A stretch of 64,000 bases of DNA, from positions 1,699,001 to 1,763,000 of the forward strand of contig NC_048545.1 of NCBI RefSeq assembly GCF_902806685.2, written 5' to 3'. The notes under the pieces were generated by a model. It saw only the letters and a list, made by a program, of their open reading frames with translations, was not told the DNA's origin and did no database searches. The position numbers were made by a program, and so were the translations under genes. Source of the stretch: Maniola hyperantus (taxonomy: Eukaryota; Arthropoda; Insecta; Lepidoptera; Nymphalidae). Of the stretch, positions 13,201 through 25,200 are shown in pieces (the stretch's first letter is position 1; every line of letters starts with the position of its first letter).

Positions 13201-16200
13201 AAACATGGTCACCCCAAGCTTGCGACTGTGAGCGAACGAGACGGCTGGCGTCGATCGTGCGCACTGCCGCGGCCGCTTGCCGTTCGAATCAGCTGGTGCA
13301 TGGGGTCATTCAACTATGTAACTAAACTTGCAGGATTTTAAAGAATTTTTTAGCCAAAATATAACATGTTGTAAAAATGATTGCAATCGATTCTGAACAA
13401 ACTACTTTTAGGTTTTGCGTACCCATACTAAAAATAACGTTGTAGACACACAGCTATGGATTGAGTCGATTTGCTGGCTCTCGAGAGTATATTTTCTCAG
13501 ATAGTTTAAACCCATACAACACCAAAGCTGAAGTGGCACGTCTGCCGCAGAACCGATACCGCTGTGGTAGACGTGTTCTGGAGTGGAGACCGCGTATCGG
13601 CAAGCGCAGTGTGGGACAACCTTCAACCCACTGGACTGACGACCTTAAGAAGGTAGCGGTAAGTGGGTGGATAAGGAGGACAGAGGATCGTGTGGTGGCG
13701 CGCTCTTGGGAAGGCCTATGTCCAGCAGTGGACGCAAACATGCTGATTGATTTGATTTGACTTGACTGGTTTGAAAAAATAGCTCACCGGTGGGCGTGGT
13801 GTCGACGGTGTAGGCCATGACCTTCTCGGCGGGCGGCAACCAGCGCAGGGCCACGGCCGCGGCGGAGGCGGGCGCGCACGACACCGCACCCGGCGCGTCC
13901 GCCCCCGCGCCCGTCACGTTGAGGCGCGCCCACTTCGACGCCATCGTATGGCCGTTCCACGCGAAGCACTGGTAAACGCCTGTACCAACAACAAGACAAT
14001 AATTTAAGGTTTTAATCAGTACCCGTAGTACAAGATTTTACGTCTCACTAAACCAAACCAAATTCGAGAGTCGAAATACTTCCGCGTTACAGTAAAATGG
14101 ATCTTAAATGCCTTGTTTTAAAGCTCAAGTTTGTCTACACTTCTACAGCCAGCGCTCCAAGCGGAAACATTGCGAAATTAAAATCAGTGGCATTTAATAT
14201 TTGACTTCAATTCAAGGCTGTTTATGTCCATTTTACTGTAACGCGAAAGTATTTCGACTCTCGAATTTGGTTACGTTTCTTGAGACGTAAAATCTTGTAC
14301 TACGGGTACAGTACCCATAATATAAATTTAGAACCGCGATAGCTCAACGGTTAAAGGTGCGAACCGAAATCCGAAAGGTCACCGGTTCAAACCCCACCCA
14401 TTGCACTATTGTCGTACCTACTCCTAGCACAAGCTTTACGCTTAATTAGAGGGGAAAGGGGAATATTAGTCAGCAATTAACTTGGCTTAATATTCTTTAA
14501 AAAAAATCGAAAGTGTGTTTGTTTGTTGGTTTGTCCTTCAATCACGTCGCAACGGAGTAACGGATTGACGTGATTTTTTGCATGGGTATAGATAAAGACC
14601 TGGAGAGTGACATAGGCTACTTATTATCCCGGAAAATCAAAGGGTTCCCACGGGATTTTTAAAAACCTAATTCCACGAGGACGAAATCGCGGGCATCAGC
14701 TAGTCTCTATATATAAAAGGAAAGGTTGACTGACTGATCTATCAACGCACAGCTCAAACTACTGGACGATCGAGCTGAAATTTGGCATACAGATAGAGCT
14801 ATTATGATGTAGGCATCCGCTAAGAAAGGATTTTTGAAAACTCAACCCCTAAAGGGGTGAAATAGAGGTTTGAAATTTGTGTAGTCCACACGGACAAAGT
14901 TGCGAGCATAAGCTACAAAAATATAAAGTCCCTAAACGCCCATGCCAGGAATCGAACCCAGAACCTCCCACTTACAAGAGCACAGCGTACCACTGAGTAC
15001 CAACATTCTGTACCTGCATCGTCAGAGGTAACTCCGCTTATCACCAACTCCAAGCGTTTACGATCCACTGAACTTCGTAGGTTTCTCTGAAATGGAAATC
15101 GAAAATTAATAAAACATTATTAAAATATGCTCCTGAAAAATACTTGTAAGTATACCAAGTAGACTCCCAAGTCAATGAAACTTTACAGACACGTTTTAGA
15201 AACTAATATATTATGTGTCTTTGGCTTGCCAGATTTCCGTAAAAATGTTTAGTTTTAAAGTTCATCATCATCATGATCAACCCATCGCCAGCTCACTACA
15301 GAGCACGGGTCTCCTCTCAGACTGAGAAGTGGTTTGGCCATAGTCTGGCCATGTGCGGATTGGTAGACTTCACACACCTTTGAGAACATTATGGAAACTC
15401 TCAGGCATGCAGGTTTCCTCACGATATTTTCCTTCACCGTTATGCTCGTGATACACATGCTAGTTAATGGCATGCTAGGTGCTGGCAAGCTGGCATGCCA
15501 GCCACTAGCAGAATGTCAGTGCGTGATACACATGCTTGTAACTGGTATGCCAGTTACTAGAAAGGCTCCGTACCGTGCCAGTGACGTGCGAGTTGAAGTT
15601 CACAAAATGAATATTTATGAAGAATAGAATAGAATAGAATAGAATGTTTTTTTTATTCATGTAAACTTTTTAAAAGTGCTTATGAATAGTCAGGTTTAAT
15701 TTACCAATAAGAATACCATGAAGAAATAAATAGTGTTACAATACAACTCGCGATTATCTTAGTGAAGAAACTTTTGAAACAATGAATAGACACAAAAAAA
15801 AAATATGGAGAGAAATTGGATTAGTAGTAAGTCCCACTTCCCCTCAAGGGGAAAATCAAACGCCTTGCGATCTACTGGTATGCCATGTACTGGCATGCGA
15901 GCTACTGGCAGAACCTCGATACACATGCTAGTAGCTCGTTCTTGCTTGTAACTGGCATGCTTTTGTGCGAGCTACTAGCAAGAACGAGCTACTAGCATGT
16001 GTATCAAGGTTCTGCCAGTAGCTCACATGCCAGTACATGGCATACCAGTAGATCGCACGGCGTTTGATTTTTTCCCCTTGAGGGGAAGTGGGATGGGGGA
16101 CTCGAATGCTAGCTACAGCACGCGAAACACGTCGTAACGTGTTTGCTAGTAACTCGCACATCGTACTACTACTAATTCAATTTCTCTCCATATTGTTTTC

Positions 16201-19200
16201 TTTTTTTGCTTCTATTCCTTGCTTTTAAAAGTTTGTTCACTAAGATAATCGTGAGTTGTATTGTAACACTATTTATTTCTTCATAAATATTCATTTTGTG
16301 AACTTCAACTCGCACGTCACTGGCACGGTACGGAGCCTTTCTAGTAACTGGCATACCAGTTACAAGCATGTGTATCACGCACCAACATCCTGCTAGTAGC
16401 TGGCGTGCCAGCTTGCCAGCACCTAGCATGCCATTAACTAGCATGTGTGTGTATCACGGGCATTTAAGCAAGTGATATTTAATTACTTAAAACGCACATA
16501 ACTCCGAACAGTTAGAGCTTTCCAATGAGCCGGTTAGTTCTGTATTTCTATTGCCTCACCCGTCCAGCCAAAGTGAGTTTCTCTCCGTTCTTGTACCACG
16601 TCACATTCGGCTCTGGCCTCCCAGATGACGTGCAGTTGAACCGGACGGTGCTGGCTCGCGTCACGTCCTTCGACACCGGCGGCAGAGTTATCACGACTGG
16701 CTGTGTCAGGGTAACGTTGAATGTCTGAAACAATGCAACACAAAATCTATAAATCCATACTTCCATACTAATGCGAAAGTGTGTCTGTCTGTCTGCCTGT
16801 CCGTCTGTCTGTCTGTCTGTCTGCTAGCCTTTACGGCCCATCCGTTCAACCGATTTTGATGAAATTTAGTACAGCTTGCATCCCGGGGAAGGACATAAGC
16901 TACTTGTTATCCCGGAAAATCAAAGAGCTCCCATGGGACTTTGAAAAACTTAAATCCACGCGGACAAAGTCGCGGGCATCATCTGGTAGTAAAATAAAAT
17001 TACCCACCTTTGGGCTTCGCCGCAGTCGGGTAAAAAAGCCGTGAGGTGTCAGAAACGAAGCTTCTCATAGTTGTTATACTTAGTCCAAAACCAAAATGCC
17101 GGCGATTGCAATCATCGGCTTCTGCCTCACAAATCTAGTATTAGTCTCTATTGGTTAATAATTTTGCTAAGCCACAAACAGAAGCACTCAGCAACACCAT
17201 GTCGTCTGCGTAACTGACGTTGTTGAGGCATACGCCGTCAATATGACAACCGACATGAGTGGTGCTAAGCGACTCTATCAGTGCAATGCATGTGCAATGA
17301 CATATAGCTTAAAGAGCTTAGGGGAAGTTAAGCCTCCCTGTCGTACGCCGCACTCTAACGTATATGGCTGCGAATAAGTTTCGGACCATCGCACGACATT
17401 GACCTGGTTTCGATACCAATATGTATTTGAAGATCCTAGTAACTTCTTCGGGCAGTCCGGTATCTTTCAATTTCTGCCATAGGATATCGTAACTTACCAG
17501 GTCAAATGCCTTGCTAAGGTCCAGAAAACTGGCATAAATATGTTATGCTTTGTCTGTCCGAAATCCGAATCTTGGCAGAAAGACGCCTTGCGACGTGAAA
17601 TCACATCGCATCACAGTTTTTTTTTGCGTCAGGAATTCGCAACGCACTTTTGTGTTTCGGCCCTTAGCCCGCTATGTTTTATTGCTTGGACCACACGATC
17701 GCCAGAGGCGTCACCCTCGTTACGGTAAATGAGCTACCTATTTGCTTTGTAAGCGGTAACTACATTTTGCTTTTAATTTTAAATCAACAAAAATTCGGGC
17801 AAGTATAAAACATTTCGCAAAATTCTTTCAGGGTTCCACACCCGAAGGGTGCCAACGGGACCCTATTACTAAGCCTCCGCTGTCCGTTCGTCCATCCATC
17901 CGTCCGTTGTATCTCGTGAACCGTAAAAGTTAGAGAGTCACAGAAAGTGTGCTACGTCGCAATACGCGATCATGCGCAAGCGTGCTGCGTCCATGATGAG
18001 CAGGCTATTGAGTAGTACCAACACTCTCTTCAGCGCATTGGCCGTGAAACTGGACAGTCCTCTCTGGAGGTGCTGGAGTGGTGCGCACGTAGGCGCTAGA
18101 AGGCTCCCACGAGCTTTGTGAATAGTTTTTTACAATTAGTTTTTAGTTAAATAGGATTAGTTGTTAAGTTAAGCTAGTAATAAGTTCTAACATAGGTTAA
18201 GTAGTTTGATTGTTTTTTGTACTAACACACAATTATTAGTTGATACGCCTGCAATAAAAGTTTATTATTTCTATTGCCGCTATAACAACAAATAATAAGA
18301 ATTTCAAAATGGCCGCCATGAAGAAAAAGTGTTATTTCATGTACGATGGATGACTTTAGCTCCAATTTTAGCTGGTGTAGAGATAAATACCTTAACCATG
18401 TCGAGGTAGTCCTCAAGCGAGCAAGTGTACACGCCCTCCTGGTCGTACTCCAGGTTGTTGAGGACCAGCACCTCCTCCGTTGTCTCCAGCTCACTCGTCT
18501 TCTCCCCTGGAGGTGTTAGCTCCCATCTTATCTGGAATAGAATATACGAAATTATGAAGAAATCGGCGTTTAATTTAAATCCAGTTATATTTAAAAGTTA
18601 AAGCTGATTAGTGCTTACCTTAGGTCTAGGCCAGCCTGTCACAGGGCAGGGTAGGACGACCCGGCTTCCCCTGGGCACCGCGATGTTCTCCTCCACCCGA
18701 ACTGGTAGAAACGATGGCTCTTCATCTTTCGAGTCTATGACAGTCACTCGACCTTCCGAGCTGGTCCGACTTTTGTTTACGTAGGGGTTGGTTGCTATGC
18801 ACCTGAGAAAAATACAAAATATATTCAATTTTTGTCGTACAAGTCAAAGATACCTTATAGGCATCTTCTATGCAAGCGCGCTCCATCTTAGGCTGCATCA
18901 TCACTTGCCACCAGGTCTGATTGTAGCCAAGCGCTAGTCTACAAATTTAAAAAAAGGGTAATTTGATTGGATTCGTGGATTCGTATAATTATAATACATA
19001 CCTGTATGATCCAGCATCTTCGTTTTGCACATCTGTGATTAGCAGCTCGCTCTCCAATAGGTAATATCTGAAATGAGTTAAAAGATTAAAATGCAACTCC
19101 AGAAAATCGTCCAAAAAAATGATTTATTTCTTGTACGATGGAATGGAACCCGTCGTGTCTGAGTCCGTCTCGCACTTGACCGGTTTTTTTTAACCGACCG

Positions 19201-22200
19201 CAACCAAAGTTACTGCACTCTGTTTAATATGGATTATTCAAAAAAAAATTGGTCAAACAAAAAGAGCTTTGTTAAACCTACCTTTGATTTTGTGGTAAAG
19301 GCCGGCCATCTCTTAGCCAGGTTATGGATGCTGCGGGACCGGAGCTGATGCGGCAGGATATGGAGGTAGGCTGGTTCAAATAGGCTGTCGTGTCCGACGG
19401 TGGGTTCAAGAACTGCTTGCCGATATCTGGGAATTAATGTCAGGAATAACTCAACGGGTTGCGAAGCTGAAGTGGCAACGGGCAGGGCACATAGTTCGAA
19501 CAACCGATAGACGTTGGGGTCCCAAGGTGCTGGAATGGCGACCTCGCACCGGAAAACGGAGCGTTGGAAGACCCCCCACTAGGTGGACGGACGACATCAG
19601 ACGCAAGACCGTGGCGAGTGGAAGTCCCTACAAGAGACTTACGTCCAGCAGTGGACGTCTATCGGTTGATGATGATGATGATGAATGTTAGCAAACGTTT
19701 TTAGGGTTTCGTACCTCAAGCGTGCCCGGGATCGAACCCCCGACCTCCGATTAGAAGGCGGACGTGCTAACCACTAGGCTATCACAGCTTCAAATCTTTA
19801 GTTCAATTGAAATAATGAAGTTCCGAAGCTGTTAATAAAAAGAATGTACCTACCTACCTAAGAAAATATTGTAAGGTCGAAGAAAAAATAAAACTAAACA
19901 AAATTTTTTTTTTTCGACCCAAAACAAAAACGGACCTATTCCATACATAGAGAAGGTCACATGTTTACGGTATTTATTTTACGCCTAACTTATTTGGAAA
20001 ATTAAACAAGGGTTGGATTGCGTTGTCATGAACAAATACCTACTAGGCCTCAGTCAATTTGAGAGAATCAAATAACTTTCAATGATATAACAATACGTTT
20101 TACAGGTACCTACAATTACAGTAAGTATAAGTACGCGACAGGTCGAGATGTCAATCAGGGAGGGAACGCCCCGCACACCCGTACAGCCCCCGCGCTAACC
20201 AGCTGCGGGCAAGCTCGGGAGGATTAAACCGAGAGTTGCCTCAGAGCGATTACGCACTTTACATCCGTCATCCGAGTTCTCTCCGTCACGGCGGTTCGGC
20301 GGTTCACTCATCCGATCCGAGTCCGTGAAAGTACGTTGCTTTTTGTTTTGTATGGTTATGACATAATTATTATGTCGTAGATATTTTTTATATCCGTATT
20401 TTCACGGACTCAGATCGGATGAATGCGTAACCGATGTCACTCATTCTATGTCAATGCTCACTCTAGTTCACCCTGCCTGTATTAGAGAATAAAGTCAGGA
20501 CTTCAGTATTTTGAAAGACGAAATTCCTAAGTAGCGCTCTTTATACAGATCTCACCTACAAACATTTTCCTTCACGGTTCCATCACACTGGTTTTTGCCC
20601 ACTTTCAAGTGCACAGCTTCTGAGAAATGTAATTTTGTAGAGCCACGACTATGAAGGAACACCGTTAGTTTTCTAGAAATTCGCTATTGACTGACTGACT
20701 ATTGATTGAGCAGATGATTAATTTCGGTGCTGTTATTTTAAAGGAAAATATTTCTCTTGTTATTTGGACAACTGAAAAGGACAGTAACATAGTAAGAGTT
20801 ATTAGATAAGAGAATAGAAAAAGAGAGATATAAAAAATAGAGATATAAAAAAATCTTGAGCGTTTTTTGTACAATTTAATATACACGTTAAATACAATTT
20901 AATATACGAGAATGGATGGATTTCCTATGGATTTCGTCGTTACGAATTTTGTCCCTCTGAGAGATACCCAACATAGCCCGCTCCATTGCGCGACTTTGAA
21001 CTTGTGGACAAGGCCAACTGCCAGTGTCAACACTAGATATATGTCATCACAAGTAGGACACAACTACTCATTAAAGACTTTCGTCTTTATTGGGCTTACG
21101 ATAACATTACAATCAAATCATGGATCAAATGAAAATTTAGAAGTTCAAAAATACTTTAACAATTTATTTAGCCAATTTAAAGAAAAAACTCATTAAAACC
21201 GCACTTAAATTCTTCAACGTTTGAAAATTGCTTTTATATGTCACTAGCTTATTCCCGCGACTTCGTCCGCTTGGACTATACAAATTTTAAAAAGAAAGGA
21301 TTTTGGAAAATTCGGAAATTTTCCAAAATCCTTTCTTAGCGGATGCCTACGTCATAATAGCTATTCTGCACGCCAAATTGTAGCCCGATCCGTCCAGTAG
21401 TTTGAGCTGTGCGTTGATAGATCAGTCAGTCAGTCAGTCACTTTTTCCTTGTATATAATATATAGATTTATATGGTGTCAATTTTTCTTATGCTCTGAAC
21501 CGTGCCATCAAAAAATGCAACATTTTCAAAGTTCCGTTATTATTCCCCGTGTAGCGTGCATACTCTTTGTAAGACAAGCTTTGTTCACCGGATGCGGCCG
21601 TCTTTGTCTAGCCTGCATTGTGGTTTTTTCCTATTCTTAGAGCTGTGATTATTTTGCGTTTTACTTTCCTTCGGCTTTTATGTGCGGTGTAAAGGCTTGG
21701 ACATAATATAGTCGGGCTCTCCGAGGCACGGCGGAAACGAAAAGGCCAATTTTTATTTTATTTTATAGACTTAACTAGCTGATGCCCGCGACCATGAAAA
21801 AAATTACGTCGATCCGTTGCTCCATTGCGATGTGATTGAAGGACAACCCAACAAACCAACAAACCCACAAATCAACCAACAAACACATTTTCGGTTTTAT
21901 AATATGGGTACTGATGAAAAGTGAACATTTTACACCACACTTTTAGACCAAAACACTAGATAAAAACTGAGACTGGTGTTTGCAATTTGCAGCCCCAATA
22001 GACCCGCAGTTTGTGCTAGTGCAAAGATTATCGACCTTATACGATTTATAGATTTAGACTTAAATTTTTAAACTTAGATTTTTAGTAATTAAGAAAGTCT
22101 AACCATTGCACATGGCCAGCATGCCCGTGGAGACCCGTGCTCTGTACAGTGCCGGCGATGGGTTGATCATGATGATAACGATGAACAGTTTTGACTGTAA

Positions 22201-25200
22201 CTTATACATCTTGAAACAATACTAAAAGCAACAAACAGTTTTATAGGTTGGAGATAATTCTATTGTTTACCCATACCGCTGGATCCAATTACGCTGTCCA
22301 TTAACTAGCCTAATTCGTTCTGATGCGCCCTCCGAGGCGGCAGAGGTCGGCTCAGCCTTCGCATACAATCGAGGGACTGAAAGATCAACATTTGCCCTGT
22401 TTCTTATCTTTACTCTGACCTTTATCCGAAATTATCCTCAAGTCCCGAAAATATCCTCAGAAATGAGGAGACCCATTGAACAACCTTTCTCTCCACGTGA
22501 TCAAATCAGAAATGAGCAGATCCGTAGGAGAACTAGAGTAACCGACACAGCTCAACGGGTTGCGAAGCTGAAGTGGCAATGGGCAGGGCACATAGTTCGT
22601 AAAACCGATAGACGTTGGGGTCCCAAGGTGCTAGAATGGCGGCCTCGCACCGGAAGACGCAGTGTTGGAAGACCCCCCACTAGGTGGACGGACGACATCA
22701 GACGAGTCGCAGGGACCCGGTGGATCAGGCGGCGCAAGACGGTGGCATGTGGAAGTCCCTACAAGAGATTTATGCCACAATATATATGACTTCCACATGC
22801 CACTGTCTTTTCGATTTCAGGGAGGTGGTGGGTTGTCCACCTAGTGTCGCGCACGCGTGGCACAGAACGAGGAGCTGCTCTGAAGTGCGGCGTCGACGAC
22901 GCAGAAGAGGACGCGGAGAGGGGGTGGACGAGGAGGAAGGAAGTGAGGAGGAGGAGGAAGATGCGACGAGCACAAAGGAGGGGAGCGAGAGCGAGGATTA
23001 GACAGATACGCAATGACAGGAGAGGATGTGGGTAACAGGAGACACCACGAACGGCGACGGGAATCTCCCGTATTTGCGACGTCTGCCCCAGAATGGGGAG
23101 AGTGACCTGATGGGGACAAGGAAGCAGAATAAAAAGAACTTATAGGGAGTCAAGAAGGCGCCCCGGGAAAGAGCCATCGAGCAAGTACCGAACGGGCGCC
23201 CTCCCGCGTTTCGACCCATATAACTGCGAGGGTGGTGGGTAGTCCACCTAGTGGACGGATCTTTTTACACTGCGCTGGGAACCTCTCTCATTAGGTACTC
23301 TAAGTATAAAAGGTCACGAGTTACGAACCTCAGCAATAAGAAAAACAGCGCACAGAGAGAGAGATTGCTTTCAAAATATACTTGATAACAAAGTACTCGT
23401 TTTAATTATATGCGAATACTTGTAGTGTACTCGGAGTTTGTAGTGTTTCGATCAAAGGGAGTATCGATTGAGGCCATTTGAGCCTCGAGTGGCGTTTCAT
23501 TAGTTTAACCTTAATTAGATGCGGCTTAATTGATGCCACAGTTTATTCATGCCTCTTACGTATCAATATCAAAAGATTTTAGATACAAGTCCCGCAAATT
23601 TGCTAATGCACGTGGCCGCCATTTTAGTGACGTCAGCACTAGACGGAAGTTTCGAGCTGATGGTATATCTTTAAATATATAAAAGGAAAAGGTGACTGAC
23701 TGATCTATCAACGCACAGCTCAAACTACTAGACGGATCAGGTTGAAATTTGGCATACAGATAGATATATAACGTAGGCATCCGCTAAGAAAGGATTTTTG
23801 AAAATTCAGGGGATGAAATAGGGGTTTGAAATTTATGTAGTCCACGCGGACGAAGTCGCAAGCATAAGCTAGTTTTTAAATTACTTAAATATACGTCAAA
23901 TGACGTCAAAATTACGTCATTTCGATGTTACTGAGACGGTTCCAGCGCAATAGTAATTTGCGGGACCTATACCACATCAACTTTGTAATCCCTTTTCGAA
24001 TCTGCTCATGATTCTTCTGATTGTGATCACAGAAAAACTACGATCACATATCACTCTCCACTGCTCAATACACATGCATATATCTATCCCCTATTATAAA
24101 TGCGAAAGTGTGTTTGTTTGTTGGTTTGCCCTTCAAACACGTCGCTAAGAAGCAATAGATCGACGTGATTTTTTGCATGGGAATAGTTAAAGACCTGGAG
24201 AGTGACATATGCTACTTTTTATACCGGGAAATCACAGAGTTCTCACGGGATTTTTAAAAATCCACGCGTACGAAGTCGCGAGCATCAGCTAGTCTATATA
24301 TAAAGGAAAAGCTGACTGACTGACTGACTGACTCATCTATCAACGCACAGCTTAAACCACTGGACGTATCGAACTGAAACTTGGCATGCAGATTATGACG
24401 TTAGGCATCCGCTAAAATAGGATTTTTGAAAATTCAACCACTAAGGGGGTTTATGGGTTTGAAATTTATGTAGCCCACGCGGACGAAGTCGCGAGCGTAA
24501 GCTAGTTTCATACATAAAAAAACTGGCCAAGTGCGAGTCAGGCTCGCGCAATGAGGGTTCCGTACTACAGTCGTATTTTTTGATACATAAAAATAAATTA
24601 AAATCTGTTTTAGAATGCAGAGGTGAAGACCTTTCATATGATACCCCACTTGATATAGTTATCTCACTTCGAAAGTTGAAAATACTAATTTTTGTGTGAT
24701 GTAACCACAAATTCACGGTTTTTAGATTTTTCCCCTAAAGCCAGCTATAAGACCCACCTACCTGCCAAATTTCATGATTCCAGGTCAACGGGAAGTACCC
24801 TGTAGGTTTCTTAACAGACCGACAGACAGACAGACAGACAACAAAGTGATCCTATAAGGGTTCCGTTTTTCCTTTTGAGGTACGGAACCCTAAAAACCTC
24901 ATTCTGAGGGGAGACCCGTGCTCAATAGTGTGCCAGCGAAAGGTGGATATGATGATGATTGTACAAATCATTTAAGATGTCAAAGATAGCACAACCGATC
25001 AAGGAAAGATTGATTGAAGTCAATGTTTTGGACCGTTTCATTGGCCTTAATTAGGCAGACGACTAAATGAGGACATAATTTATTCATGCGCAACTCTGTG
25101 GAACCAAAATGCATTTAAGGACTTTGATGTGCAGGATATTTGTTTATTTATTTTTATTTTTCATGTACCAAAATTGTAGTTACAAAGTAATAATAAATTA

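Larger units (their letters stand above)
15262..16520 (-). mobile_element. SINE-E copy split by the foldback element
   Basis: Left part 15262-15442 ends ...ccttcaccgtta; right part 16463-16520 resumes ttaagcaagtgatatttaatt. The two halves join into the family E consensus, so the element between them is a later insertion. Confidence 0.7.

Noticed and set aside
15391..16444. Mirror-image ORFs (MLVNGMLGAGKLA...) on both strands
   Set aside because: They arise because the foldback arms are inverted copies; no protein family and short.
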